From NCBI RefSeq assembly GCF_002188465.1, contig NZ_NINW01000017.1, positions 1-55,876 on the forward strand: a DNA stretch of 55,876 nucleotides, given 5' to 3'. Below, in pieces: positions 42,113 to 51,021 of the stretch. Numbering within the stretch: the first letter of the stretch is position 1; every line of letters begins with the position of its first letter. Under the pieces are notes generated by a model. It made no database searches, was not told where the DNA came from, and was given only the letters and a program-made list of their open reading frames with translations. Made by a program: the position numbers and the translations under genes. Origin of the DNA: Pigmentiphaga sp. NML080357. GTDB lineage: Bacteria > Pseudomonadota > Gammaproteobacteria > Burkholderiales > Burkholderiaceae_B.

Positions 42113-43657
42113 TCAGTGCGGTTCGGGCTCCACGCCCGGATCCGGCTCGAACTCGCCGGCGGTCAGCTTGCGGCGCAGGATCTTCCCCACCGGCGACTTG
42201 GGAATCTCACTGACGAAGACGTACTCGCGCGGGCGCTTGAAATTCGCGAGGTCCGTGCCCCGGCAGTAGGCGTCCAGCTCGTCGCCATCCACGGCGTTCT
42301 TGCGCTTGATGAACGCGACGACACGCTGGCCCCAGCGTTCGTCCTGCAGGCCGGCGACGGCGACCTCGTCCACGCCGGGATGCAGCGACAGCACGGACTC
42401 GATGTCGACCGGCGAGATGTTCTCGCCGCCGCTGATGATCATGTCGTCGACCCGTCCGGTGACGTGCAGCTCGCCATCCTCGTCCAGGTATCCGGTATCG
42501 CCGGTGAAGTACCAGCCGTTGCGCAGCGACTTGGCGTTGGCGTCTGGCCGGTTCCAATAGCCTTCGAACGCCTCGTCTCCGGCCAGGTCGGCGATGATCT
42601 GGCCCTCCGTTCCGCGCGGCGCCAGGTCGTCGGGGTCGGTCGTTTCCAGCCGCACCAGGCGCAGGCGCGTATTGATGCCCGCGCGCCCCGCGCTGCCGGG
42701 CTTGCGGCGGGCATCGGGATTGATGGCCATGGTGTAGACCTCGGAACTGCCGTAGTGATTGACGAACAGCTCCGGCCGGAATGCCTCGTCCAGGCGCAGC
42801 AGCAGCGCATCATGCATGGGAGCTCCGGCGAAGCCGAGCTTGCGGACGCTGGAAATGTCGGTGCGCGCGAAATCCTCGTGCGCCAGCAGGTCGTGGTAGA
42901 GCGTCGGCACCAGGTACAGGTTGCTGACACGCTCACGCTCAATCAGCTGGAGCGCCGTCGCGGCGGAAAAGCGCGGCAGGCAGACGAAGCATCCGTCCAC
43001 CAGCGCCATGGCCAGCAATGACCGCACCCCCATGGTGTGATAGAGCGGCATCACGCCCAACGTGCGCTCGCCGATCCCGTACTGATTCTGCGCCACGTGC
43101 CCCAGCGCGGCGGCCCGCTCCTGCCGGTGCCTGCGCGGCACGCCCTTGGGCTTGCCGGTGGTCCCGGACGTATAGAGCATCAGCGATACATCGTCCGCTC
43201 CCGCCGACGGCCCGGCGGTCCAGGGGCTTGCGGCAAGCAATTGCGCATACTCGTGCGTCGCGCGCGCGTCCGATCCCACCACGATGCGCGGGACGTGCGC
43301 GGCTCCCGCCGCATGCGCCACGGCGTCCCCGCTGGCTTCTTCATAGACGATCGCCTTCGCCGCGGAATCTGCCAGGCAATAGTCGACCTCTTCGGGCTTG
43401 GCGCGCCAGTTCAAGGGCGTGACGATCACACCCAGGAACTGGCAGGCCCAATGCAGGGTGGCCATTTCCAGGCGGTTCTGCAACACCACCAGCAAGTGGT
43501 CGCCGTGCTTGAGTCCGAGGTCATCCAGCCCTTGCGCAACGCGCAGGACCTGCCCCAGCCACTCGGCATAGGTCAGGCGGGATTCGCCTTCCACGACCGC
43601 TATCGCGTTGGGATTGCGCTCCACGCTCTGCAAGAATGTACGTCCCAAATCCAGCAT
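42113..43657 (-). CDS. Acyl-/aryl-CoA ligase (AMP-binding, 4-chlorobenzoate-CoA-ligase-like)
   Basis: 514 residues. The P-loop is LMLYTSGTTGKPKGVPRRHR, the A5 motif VNHYGSSEVYT, A7/A8 YFTGDTGYLDEDGELHVTGR followed by VDDMIISGGENISPVDIE, and the catalytic Lys is in KSPVGKILRR. Size and text resemble aromatic-acid ligases such as 4-chlorobenzoate:CoA ligase. It activates a carboxylic acid to its CoA thioester. It lies 12 bases after the 2Fe-2S subunit gene, in the same operon. Confidence 0.86.
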   Translation of the reverse strand: MLDLGRTFLQSVERNPNAIAVVEGESRLTYAEWLGQVLRVAQGLDDLGLKHGDHLLVVLQNRLEMATLHWACQFLGVIVTPLNWRAKPEEVDYCLADSAAKAIVYEEASGDAVAHAAGAAHVPRIVVGSDARATHEYAQLLAASPWTAGPSAGADDVSLMLYTSGTTGKPKGVPRRHRQERAAALGHVAQNQYGIGERTLGVMPLYHTMGVRSLLAMALVDGCFVCLPRFSAATALQLIERERVSNLYLVPTLYHDLLAHEDFARTDISSVRKLGFAGAPMHDALLLRLDEAFRPELFVNHYGSSEVYTMAINPDARRKPGSAGRAGINTRLRLVRLETTDPDDLAPRGTEGQIIADLAGDEAFEGYWNRPDANAKSLRNGWYFTGDTGYLDEDGELHVTGRVDDMIISGGENISPVDIESVLSLHPGVDEVAVAGLQDERWGQRVVAFIKRKNAVDGDELDAYCRGTDLANFKRPREYVFVSEIPKSPVGKILRRKLTAGEFEPDPGVEPEPH

Positions 43658-43669
43658 CGAATGCCTCCT

Positions 43670-44191
43670 TCATGTGTTCTTGTTGCGCGCGGCGGCCACG
43701 TCCAGGACGGCCTGGACGATGGGCGTGTAGCCCGTGCACCGGCAAAGGTGCCCCGAGAGCATGTCGCGCACTTGTTGCTCGGTCGGCGCAGGCGCGCGCT
43801 CCAGGAAGTCCGCGCACGACATCAGGATCCCCGCCGTGCAGAAGCCGCATTGCAGCGCGTGGTGCCGCCGGAAGGCCTGCTGCAGGTCGCTCAGTTCGCC
43901 GTCGCGGGCCAACCCCTCCACCGTGTCGACCCTGCGGCCGTCCACCTGGACGGCCAGGGTCAGGCACGAGCGGCCGGCCACGCCGTCGATGCGCACGGTG
44001 CAGGCGCCGCATACTCCGTGCTCGCATCCCACGTGGGTGCCGGTCGCCCCCAGCTCGTGCCGCAGGAAATCGGACAACAGCGTGCGGCTTTCCGCCGCGC
44101 CCTCGCACGGCTTGCCATTCAGCGTGCAGCGGACGCGATGCGTCCTGCCGGCAGGCAGCGCTTGTCCGGCGGTCTTGCGTTCATCCTTCAT
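43670..44191 (-). CDS. 2Fe-2S subunit of a xanthine-dehydrogenase-family molybdenum hydroxylase (CoxS-type)
   Basis: 173 residues from the ATG at 44191. The plant-type 2Fe-2S cluster is ligated by C56, C61, C64 and C76 (HVGCEHGVCGACT). The second cluster uses C115, C118, C150 and C152 (QCGFCTAG and HLCRCTGYTP). It passes electrons from the Mo centre to FAD. It overlaps the FAD-subunit gene by 11 bases. The N-terminus is about 15 residues longer than usual. Confidence 0.93.
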   Translation of the reverse strand: MKDERKTAGQALPAGRTHRVRCTLNGKPCEGAAESRTLLSDFLRHELGATGTHVGCEHGVCGACTVRIDGVAGRSCLTLAVQVDGRRVDTVEGLARDGELSDLQQAFRRHHALQCGFCTAGILMSCADFLERAPAPTEQQVRDMLSGHLCRCTGYTPIVQAVLDVAAARNKNT

Positions 44192-45026
44192 TGCTTGCCC
44201 CTTGCGCCCGCGCCGCGGCAGTCGCGATTGCCCTGGCCGCCAGTTGCCGCACCAGCCGCCGGCGGTAGGCCGCGCTCGCGTGCGCATCGTCCTGAGCCCC
44301 CAGCGTCCACGCGAAATCATTGATGGCCGCTTCCAGCTCGTGCCGCGGCAGGCGTGGCCATTGCACGACGGCCGGCCGGTCGGCCACTCCGCCCACCCCC
44401 AGGCGTATGGCGTCCTGGCTGACCGCGGCCGCGCATGCGGCGATGGCGAAATCGCCGTGGCGCAGCGAAAATTCTTCGAATGCGTAGCCAGTCCCCGGAG
44501 CCCGCAGGGGATAGCGCACGCAGGCGATCAGTTCGTCGCCGGCGCGCGCCGTGGTAAGCATTCCCTGGAAGAAGTCCCGCGCGGACAGTGTCCTGCGGCC
44601 CCGCCTGGATGCCAGCACGACCTCGCCGTCCAGCAACGCCAGGCACAGCGGCAGCTCCGCGCTCGGGTCGGCATGCGCGACCGACCCGCAAACCGTGCCC
44701 CGGTTACGCACCTGGAAATGCGAGATATACGGAAACGCGCAAGCCAGCAGCGGCACCTCGTCGGCCAGTCCCGGTCGCCACTCCACGCTGGCCTGCGTGG
44801 CGGCAGCCCCCACTTCCAGCTTGCCGCCCACCACCTTCGCGTAGTCCAGCGGCTCGCAGCGCGAGACGTCCAGCAGCACCGACGGCTGCGCGAGACGCAT
44901 GTTCAGCACCGTGATGAGCGACTGTCCGCCCGCCAGCACGCGGGCCTCCTCGCCATGGCGCGCCAGCAGGTCGCAGGCCTGCGCCTCGTCCTCCAGCCGC
45001 ACGTAATCGAAAGCCGCCGGCTTCAT
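44181..45026 (-). CDS. FAD-binding subunit of molybdenum hydroxylase (CoxM-type)
   Basis: 281 residues from the ATG at 45026. ARVLAGGQSLITVLNMRLAQ is the first FAD loop, and VRNRGTVCGSVAHADPSAEL the second, followed by the C-terminal CO-dehydrogenase flavoprotein domain. It transfers electrons from the 2Fe-2S subunit to an acceptor. Its ATGA start overlaps the stop of the large-subunit fusion gene. Confidence 0.92.
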   Translation of the reverse strand: MKPAAFDYVRLEDEAQACDLLARHGEEARVLAGGQSLITVLNMRLAQPSVLLDVSRCEPLDYAKVVGGKLEVGAAATQASVEWRPGLADEVPLLACAFPYISHFQVRNRGTVCGSVAHADPSAELPLCLALLDGEVVLASRRGRRTLSARDFFQGMLTTARAGDELIACVRYPLRAPGTGYAFEEFSLRHGDFAIAACAAAVSQDAIRLGVGGVADRPAVVQWPRLPRHELEAAINDFAWTLGAQDDAHASAAYRRRLVRQLAARAIATAAARAQGASNEG

Positions 45027-48000
45027 GCCGCCCCCCTCCATCCCAGCAGCGCCAGCACCTTGCGCCACCAGCTTCGCGATGCGGCGGCCGGCGGTTGTCC
45101 GCTGGCCTGCCGGCCCAGTTGTTCGAACAATTGCGCGAGGACGATCTTGGCCGCCCCTTCCAGCATGCGGCTGCCCACCGCGGCGACCTTGCCGCTGACC
45201 TCGGCGCTGTAGTCGTAGCGCAGGCGCGTGCCGCCCTCGTGGGGCTCGAGCAGCACCTTCCCGCTGCCGCGCGCGCTGCCCAGCGACGAGCTCCCGGAAC
45301 CGGCCAGCCGCAAGGAACGCGGCGGATCGAGCTCCGACAGGGCGATCTCGGCCGCATAGCGGGCCTTGATCATGCCCACGCCCACCGTCACGTCGGCGCG
45401 ATACCGGTTCTCCCCTATCGCTTCCAACGAATGGCAGCCCGGCACCACCTTTGCAAGGGCTTCCGGATCCAGCAGCACGCCGAAGACCACTTCGGGCGCG
45501 GCCGCGATCTGCACGCTGCCCGCGGCGGACAAGGCCTTGCCCGAGCCGCTGCCCTGCGGCGCGACGCCCGCGGGCGGCGCGGATGCCACGTGCGGGCTTC
45601 CGCTGGGCGGCGGGTCGTCGAACCCGATCAGTTCCATGACCTTCAACGGGGTCAGGGGCAGGCGCACGTCGCACGCCCCACGGATCGGCGCCAGCGCGTC
45701 CGCGACGGCGTTGGCCACGCATACCGGCGTGCTCATGTTGTTGCCCTCGCCCAGTCCCTTGGCCCCCAGGGGCGTAAACGGCGACGGGGTTTCCAGATGC
45801 ACGATGACCGGGTCCGGCACCTCGCAGGAGGTCGGAACGAGATAGTCGGCGAACGTGCCGGACTGGAAGCTGCCATCGTTCGCGTAGCGGAACTCCTCCA
45901 TCAACGCGGCGCCCAGCCCCTGGGCGAAGGCCCCGCGGATCTGGCCGTCCGCCAGGGCGGGATTGAGCAGCTTGCCGGCGTCATGCGTGGTGACATAGCG
46001 GTCGATGCGCACGCGCCCCGTATCGCGGTCGATCTCGACCGCGCAGATGTCGAAGGCGAAGCCGTAGGCCGCGGAAGTGTTGACGCGATCCTGCTCGTCC
46101 GGGGCGGTCAATGGCTCCGGCGTCCAGAACTCGGTCACGCGCAAGCCCGGCGATTCCCCTTCCGGAAGTTGTCCCGGGGCCCAATGCGCGCTGCTCGCCG
46201 CGCGGCCGAACGACAGCATCTTCCCCGGCACGTCCGGCAATCCCACCTTGCCGCCGGCGAACACCACGTCGGCCGGATCGCAGGCCAGCTGGTGGGCCAC
46301 GATGCGCGCCACCTTGTCGCGCAGCCGGGTCGCCGCCAGGTGCACCGTTCCGGCCACCGCGCCCGCGAAGCGGCTGGAGTAGTTGCCCGCTGCCACCGAC
46401 CACGCATCCTTCTGCGTATCGAAGTCCACGTTCACCGTCACCTGTTCCGGCGCCAGGCCGAACACGTCCGCGACAACCTGCGCGCACACGGTCATGTGCC
46501 CCTGCCCCGCCGGGGAGGACGCGACGACCACCGACACGCCGCCCAGGGGATCGATGCCGACGGTGGCGCTGGCGATGGCGCCGTTCTTGGGGCCGGCCTT
46601 GGCGCGCTGCTCCGCCGTCAGGACCGTGCTGATGTAGCCCATGTTGGAAATGGACGGCTCCACAATCGCGGAAAAACCGATGCCGTACAGCCGGCCCTCG
46701 GCCCTGGCCGCGTCGCGCCGCCGCAGCAGTTCGTCCAGCCCGCCTTCGCGGGCGGCCATTTCCACGGCCAGCGGATAATTGCCGGAATCCAGCAAGGCGC
46801 CGGCGGCGGCCCGGTAAGGAAACGCCTCGGGCTGCACGAAATTGCGCCGGTACACCGCCAGCGGATCGAGGCCCAGCTCCTGCGCGATGCGCTGCACCAG
46901 GCGCTCCAGGGCGAAGTACACCTGGGGGCCGCCGAAACCGCGCACCAGGCCGGCCGGCGTGCGATTGGTCAGCACCACGCGGTTTCGTACCTTCAGGTGA
47001 GGAATTGCGTAGGCCCCCGTCAGGCAGCCGTGCATGCGATAGAACGTCGCGGGTTCGGGGGCGCGCAGATAGCCGCCCACGTCGTCGAACTGGTCGTACG
47101 ACAGCGCGCTGATCCGGCCCTCGCCATCCACCGCCGCTTCGATCGTGCACATGCGGGACGTGGCGGAGGTCGCCGCCACCAGGTGCTCCAGGCGGTCCTC
47201 CACCCACTTCACCGGCGCGCCCGCCTTGCGCGAGGCCAGGCACATGAGCACGACGTAGGGAAAGACGCTCTGCTTCACGCCGAAGCTTCCGCCCGAGTCC
47301 CTGGGCAGTTTGTGGCGCAGGCGCGTGCCGGGAATCTTCAGGGCCAGCGCCATCACGGAATGCAGCGAGAACGGCCCCATGAAGTTGGAACTGACCTCGT
47401 ACCCGTCCTCGCCGGGCAGATGCTCGGCGATCACCACCGCTCCCTCGATGGGCGTGCAGGAATTGCGCGGATAGTGGACGGTCAGCCGGACGCGGTGCTC
47501 GGCCGCCTCGAAGGCGGCGTCCGGCTCGCCGTAGCTGAAGCTGCGATCGCTGACGACATTGCTGCCCACCGCGGGATGCAGCACCGGCGCCCCCTCGGCG
47601 ATGGCCGCCTCGATCTCCACGGCAACGGGCAACGCCTCGTAATCGACCCGGATCAGCTCCAGCGCATCCTCGGCCACGTAGCGGTCCTCGGCCACCACCA
47701 CGGCCACGGGCTCGCCCACGTAGCGCACGCGGTCCTGCGCCAGCGACCAATGCTCCATGGGAGACTTCACACCCACGACGAAAGGCTGGGACCAGCGCTT
47801 CACGTCCGCGCCCGTCAGTACCGCCCGGACGCCCGGGAACGCTTCCGCGGCACTCGCATCGATGCCTAGCAACATCGCGTGAGCGTGGGGCGATCTGAGG
47901 ATGGCGGCATGCAGCGTGCCGGGCTTGACCGGCAGGTCGTCGCCATAGGCGCCGCGCCCCGAAAGCAGCGCCGCATCCTCGACACGCTCCAGCCGGCGCC

Positions 48001-48046
48001 CTACGAACGGCGCCCGGGCCGCGGACAGAACGCTCGCCTCGCTCAT
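45023..48046 (-). CDS. Molybdopterin-binding large subunit fused to a CoxG-like SRPBCC domain
   Basis: 1007 residues from the ATG at 48046, with GGAGG 6 bases upstream. Residues about 15-800 are a xanthine-oxidase-family large subunit: FVGRRLERVEDAALLSGRGA, DSGGSFGVK, LVRGFGGPQ at the Mo site, PAGQGHMTV, and GAKGLGEGNN with the catalytic Glu. The Mo loop is RGFGG, as in xanthine/aldehyde oxidases, not the AYRCSFR of CO dehydrogenase. A Pro/Ser/Gly linker (about 805-835) leads to a CoxG-like domain (about 836-983: VQIAAAPEVVFGVLLDPEAL and VVPGCHSLEAIGENRYRADV). A Trp-rich amphipathic end (SWWRKVLALLGWRG) follows. CoxG proteins recruit Mo hydroxylases to the membrane, so the fusion likely anchors the enzyme. 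It is first in the operon. Confidence 0.9.
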   Translation of the reverse strand: MSEASVLSAARAPFVGRRLERVEDAALLSGRGAYGDDLPVKPGTLHAAILRSPHAHAMLLGIDASAAEAFPGVRAVLTGADVKRWSQPFVVGVKSPMEHWSLAQDRVRYVGEPVAVVVAEDRYVAEDALELIRVDYEALPVAVEIEAAIAEGAPVLHPAVGSNVVSDRSFSYGEPDAAFEAAEHRVRLTVHYPRNSCTPIEGAVVIAEHLPGEDGYEVSSNFMGPFSLHSVMALALKIPGTRLRHKLPRDSGGSFGVKQSVFPYVVLMCLASRKAGAPVKWVEDRLEHLVAATSATSRMCTIEAAVDGEGRISALSYDQFDDVGGYLRAPEPATFYRMHGCLTGAYAIPHLKVRNRVVLTNRTPAGLVRGFGGPQVYFALERLVQRIAQELGLDPLAVYRRNFVQPEAFPYRAAAGALLDSGNYPLAVEMAAREGGLDELLRRRDAARAEGRLYGIGFSAIVEPSISNMGYISTVLTAEQRAKAGPKNGAIASATVGIDPLGGVSVVVASSPAGQGHMTVCAQVVADVFGLAPEQVTVNVDFDTQKDAWSVAAGNYSSRFAGAVAGTVHLAATRLRDKVARIVAHQLACDPADVVFAGGKVGLPDVPGKMLSFGRAASSAHWAPGQLPEGESPGLRVTEFWTPEPLTAPDEQDRVNTSAAYGFAFDICAVEIDRDTGRVRIDRYVTTHDAGKLLNPALADGQIRGAFAQGLGAALMEEFRYANDGSFQSGTFADYLVPTSCEVPDPVIVHLETPSPFTPLGAKGLGEGNNMSTPVCVANAVADALAPIRGACDVRLPLTPLKVMELIGFDDPPPSGSPHVASAPPAGVAPQGSGSGKALSAAGSVQIAAAPEVVFGVLLDPEALAKVVPGCHSLEAIGENRYRADVTVGVGMIKARYAAEIALSELDPPRSLRLAGSGSSSLGSARGSGKVLLEPHEGGTRLRYDYSAEVSGKVAAVGSRMLEGAAKIVLAQLFEQLGRQASGQPPAAASRSWWRKVLALLGWRGAA

Positions 48047-48079
48047 CGCCCCCCTCCTGCTGGAGCGCAAGCGCCGTGC

Positions 48080-48100
48080 CTTGCGGGCATCACACGCAAG
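48080..48100. promoter_or_regulatory. Inverted repeat in the leader of the Mo-hydroxylase operon
   Basis: CTTGCG (48080-48085) and CGCAAG (48095-48100) form a dyad 34 bases before the large-subunit start; a third CGCAAG-like copy lies at 48066-48071. It may be an activator site or an RNA hairpin. The remaining bases of 48047-48293 show nothing further. Confidence 0.35.
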
Positions 48101-48293
48101 CATCGCATTTGTCTTCCTCCTGTTCCCGGCATGCCGCCTGAGGCGGTCTGCGCGAGGCGTTCAAGCCTCAAAAAAGAATGGGGAGAAAGATAAGCGGCGT
48201 GCTGCCCGCAGCCGTTACCGCTGCATCGGGCGACTTACCGTAGAGTCTGATTTTTCAGTTTCTTGACGGAAAAACGGCGCAAAGGACTGCCTG

Positions 48294-49160
48294 TCAGCGC
48301 CTGTCCTGGCCGGCATCGAACAGGTCCACCACCCGGCGATATTCCGTAGGCGTGGTTCCCAGGTGCTCGCGGAAGAAACGGGTGAAATGCCCCGGGGCGG
48401 AGAAACCCACGTCGTACGCGACGTCGGCGATGGGTGTATCGCCCGCGGTCAGCGCGGCGATGGCCGCCTCCATGCGCAGCACGTTGGCATACACGCGGGG
48501 GGTCAGCTTGGTCGTCTTCCGGAAAAGCTCGAAGAAATGCGCCCGCGACAGGCCGCACTCCGATGCGAGCACGTCCATGTCCAGCGGCTGCGCAAGGTTT
48601 TCCTTCATGCGGGTGATGGCCTTGCGGATCCGCACGTCGCCGTGATGCTGCCGCAGGCTGCCCATCAGCGACTGATAGCTGCGCCACTCGGAATGATGCT
48701 CGATGGTGGCGATCATGAGCTCGAAAAGACGCTCCTCCAGCTGGCTCGCGGGCAGTTCCGTCATCAGCAGCATGTCGCGGGCGAGCGCATCCGCCAGTTT
48801 GCGTGCCGCGGGAGAAAGCGCGACGCAGGGTTGCTGGAAAAAATGCGGATGCGCGCTGACCGTCAACGCCTGCTGGATGCCGGCCAGCCAACTGGGTTCG
48901 ATATACAGCGCCAGGATGACCGTGCGTTTCACTTCCGCGCCGTTGTGCGTGTAGGAATGCGGCTCCCAGGCGTTGACCAGCACGGCGCTGTCGTCCGTGA
49001 GCGGCTGCGGCCGGCCGCGCACCGAAAAATACGTGTCCGCGCCGAACGCCTTGATCAGGACGTGGCAATGGTGATGCGCATGCGACACCAGGAGCATGTT
49101 CATGTCGAGCAAGGCGACGCGCCCGAACTTTCCCTGCAGGATCCTGATTGCAGCTGACAT
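48294..49160 (-). CDS. AraC-family regulator, probable activator of the Mo-hydroxylase operon
   Basis: 288 residues. A cupin-type N-terminal sensor domain (about 15-110: HHHCHVLIKAFGADTYF, AVLVNAWEPHSYTH) is followed by two helix-turn-helix motifs (about 180-280: MDVLASECGLSRAHFFELFR and IADVAYDVGFSAPGHFTRFF). It is transcribed in the same direction as the operon, whose first gene begins 247 bases downstream. It probably senses the pathway acid. Confidence 0.88.
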   Translation of the reverse strand: MSAAIRILQGKFGRVALLDMNMLLVSHAHHHCHVLIKAFGADTYFSVRGRPQPLTDDSAVLVNAWEPHSYTHNGAEVKRTVILALYIEPSWLAGIQQALTVSAHPHFFQQPCVALSPAARKLADALARDMLLMTELPASQLEERLFELMIATIEHHSEWRSYQSLMGSLRQHHGDVRIRKAITRMKENLAQPLDMDVLASECGLSRAHFFELFRKTTKLTPRVYANVLRMEAAIAALTAGDTPIADVAYDVGFSAPGHFTRFFREHLGTTPTEYRRVVDLFDAGQDRR

Positions 49161-49644
49161 GGACGCCCCCCTACGCGCTTACGCGCGCCCCCCGGGGGGC
49201 GGCACTGGCGGACCGGCGGAGCCGGGTCCGCGGTGCCCTCGGTAAGGAGCGGGTGCGTCTTTTTATTCGAGACGGGGGGCACACTGCAGGATGGAAGACT
49301 GACATGGTGGGAATGCTCCACGTAATCCGTATGCGACGAAAGCGCGGGCGTGCTCTCCTCATGGTGCTTGAGAGGTGCCTCTGGCCAGAATGAAGGTTCA
49401 GGGGCGTCTAGCGACTCGTTTGATTTTAGTATGGGTCGGCTTCGGCGACGCGAACCGCCTGCCGGCGTCACGGCGGGCGGGCGCGGCTGTGCGATGGCCG
49501 GCCCCCCGAATGGCGGCTGCGCACTACGGATTGGCGGCTGCGCGAGAGCGCCGGTTCCGGGCGGGTGAGATGCTGGAACCGCTGCGAGCGACTGGTCGAA
49601 AGCGCTCGGGCTTTCCCTTCATCGTCTTTGGCAGGAACTCGGCA
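49161..49644. other. Long leader with nested hairpins, no gene
   Basis: The 484 bases between the leftward AraC gene and the rightward hypothetical gene hold no convincing coding region. Next to the AraC start lie the palindrome CGCCCCCCGGGGGGCG (49186-49201) and a nested stem: GGCAC (49201-49205) with GTGCC (49233-49237) outside GCGGACC (49208-49214) and GGTCCGC (49225-49231). In the leftward direction these form a very stable structure in the AraC mRNA leader. Two near-identical tggcggctgcgc units (about 49510-49545) follow on the right. Confidence 0.55.
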
Positions 49645-50025
49645 ATGCTGGTTGATGACTCGCGCGCACCCTTCGTATTCCTTCGGCCGGAAGTGGAAAC
49701 CGGCCTTTCCATCGAAGAGCAATTTCAACGGTTGCTCGACAAGGGCCAGCCGTTCGTGCTCATGACGGATCACTCGCCCGACGATCACCACGACGAGAGC
49801 GTCGAGGAACGCCGGGAAAAGGCCCTCTTCTTCAAGAAGGTCAAGGATCGCCTGCGCAGCCAGTGCCGCGGGATGATCGTCATCGAACGCGGCAAGCCCA
49901 CTTCCGGGCCGGCACGCCTGATGGCGGCCACCGCCAGCAAGGTTTTCGGCTTCGCGGTCGCCTTCGCCTCCGACGAAAACGAGGCAATCCGCCAGGGCGA
50001 AGCACTGCTGGCCCGGGAGGAGTGA
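49645..50025 (+). CDS. Conserved-looking hypothetical protein
   Basis: 126 residues from the ATG at 49645, with AGGA 8 bases upstream. It has no signal peptide or membrane segment. It is acidic in the middle (LMTDHSPDDHHDESVEERRE with clustered His and Asp), then SQCRGMIVIERGKPTSGPAR, FGFAVAFASDENEAIRQGEA. The alternating pattern suggests a small alpha/beta fold, perhaps Rossmann-like, but no family is recognised. Convergent with the AraC gene at 50043. Confidence 0.6.
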   Translation: MLVDDSRAPFVFLRPEVETGLSIEEQFQRLLDKGQPFVLMTDHSPDDHHDESVEERREKALFFKKVKDRLRSQCRGMIVIERGKPTSGPARLMAATASKVFGFAVAFASDENEAIRQGEALLAREE

Positions 50026-50042
50026 CGAGTTCCCGGATTCGA

Positions 50043-50867
50043 TCAAGCCCGGTTTGGTTCGCCGTGGCCGGTGGCAGCGGCCCCCGGGCGAAGACGCTCC
50101 CGGTACACCGCGGGCGTCTCGCCGAACGTCTTCCTGAAAAGATTGATGAATGCCGTGGCCGTCGAATATCCCAACTCGATGGCTATGCTCGTCACCGGCG
50201 TCCCCGCCGCCAACAGTTCCAGCGCCCGCATCAGGCGGGCGCGCTGTCGCCAGGCCGTGAAGTTGAATCCGGTCTCGGCGACGAAGCGGCGGCTGAGCGT
50301 CCGGGTGCTGACCGCGCCCCACTCCGCCCACTGCTCCAGGCTGCGCGCATCGGCCGGATCGTCGATCAGGGCGCGCGCAATGCGCTCCAGGCGGACCTCC
50401 TTGGGCAGCGGCAGGCCGAACGTCTCGACGGGAAGGTTCCTGATCTCATCCAGGATGACCGCCGCCACATGCCCGCGCGCCTCGTCGAGTGGTTCGATGG
50501 GCCAGCTGCTGGCCCGCAGGACTGCCTCGCGCAGCAGCCCCGACACGCGCAAGGTGCAAGGACGCCTGGGCAGGGTCCCGCACGCCGCTTCCGCGATGTA
50601 GGCGCTCCAGCCGTTGAAGGGGCCGTGGGAGCGGGCCGAATGGACGTGATGCGGCGGGAGCCAGACGGCATGAATGGCCGGGACGACCCACACCCCGCCC
50701 TCGACGCCGACCGACAACAACCCCTGCAGCGACCCGAAAAGCTGCCCGCGGGCGTGGCGATGCGGCCCCTGCGCAAACTCGGTGTCCTGGCAGCGGCCTG
50801 CGACGACGAACACGACGGGACCGTCAGAGGCATCGACCAGGCTTCTATCGATCGTCAGGGCGGCCAT
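50043..50867 (-). CDS. AraC-family transcriptional regulator
   Basis: 274 residues. The N-terminal cupin is seen in PHRHARGQLFGSLQGLLSVG, GVWVVPAIHAVWLPPHHVHS. The C-terminal double helix-turn-helix is in LEQWAEWGAVSTRTLSRRFV and VTSIAIELGYSTATAFINLF. It belongs to the subgroup with a pocket cupin that often controls a divergent MFS gene, but the divergent neighbour here is the ParD-like/map operon, an unlikely target. Its target is unknown. Confidence 0.87.
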   Translation of the reverse strand: MAALTIDRSLVDASDGPVVFVVAGRCQDTEFAQGPHRHARGQLFGSLQGLLSVGVEGGVWVVPAIHAVWLPPHHVHSARSHGPFNGWSAYIAEAACGTLPRRPCTLRVSGLLREAVLRASSWPIEPLDEARGHVAAVILDEIRNLPVETFGLPLPKEVRLERIARALIDDPADARSLEQWAEWGAVSTRTLSRRFVAETGFNFTAWRQRARLMRALELLAAGTPVTSIAIELGYSTATAFINLFRKTFGETPAVYRERLRPGAAATGHGEPNRA

Positions 50868-50962
50868 TGGCGTACACCATTCATCTCAGGTCATGAATAT
50901 TCTATAGCGGCCACGCCGGCTACCAGCCTGCGTACCCAAGCCGCATGGCGCCCTCGCCGGTC

Positions 50963-51008
50963 TTGTTTCGTCGGCCAACAGGCAATATGATCTATATACG
51001 TTTCATAT
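50963..51008 (+). promoter_or_regulatory. Promoter and dyad for the ParD-like/map operon
   Basis: TTGTTT (50963-50968), 17 bases, TATGAT (50986-50991) is a good sigma70-type promoter. ATATGA (50985-50990) and TCATAT (51003-51008) form a dyad over the -10 and start region, 13 bases before the ATG. This is the expected place for autorepression by the ParD-like protein. Confidence 0.6.
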
Positions 51009-51021
51009 ATTAGAGGGCCGC

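Noticed and set aside
45023-48046. Aerobic CO dehydrogenase (coxMSL)
   Set aside because: The Mo-site loop is LVRGFGGPQ, not the AYRCSFR of form I CO dehydrogenases, and the operon carries CoA-ester genes.
49100-49471. Short minus-strand open frame beside the AraC start
   Set aside because: It crosses the hairpin region and the AraC start in another frame and shows no protein-like features.
49375-49644. Extended N-terminus of the hypothetical protein (frame open from 49375)
   Set aside because: The extra 90 residues are low-complexity Arg/Ala text with no ribosome site. AGGA and an ATG at 49645 mark a better start.
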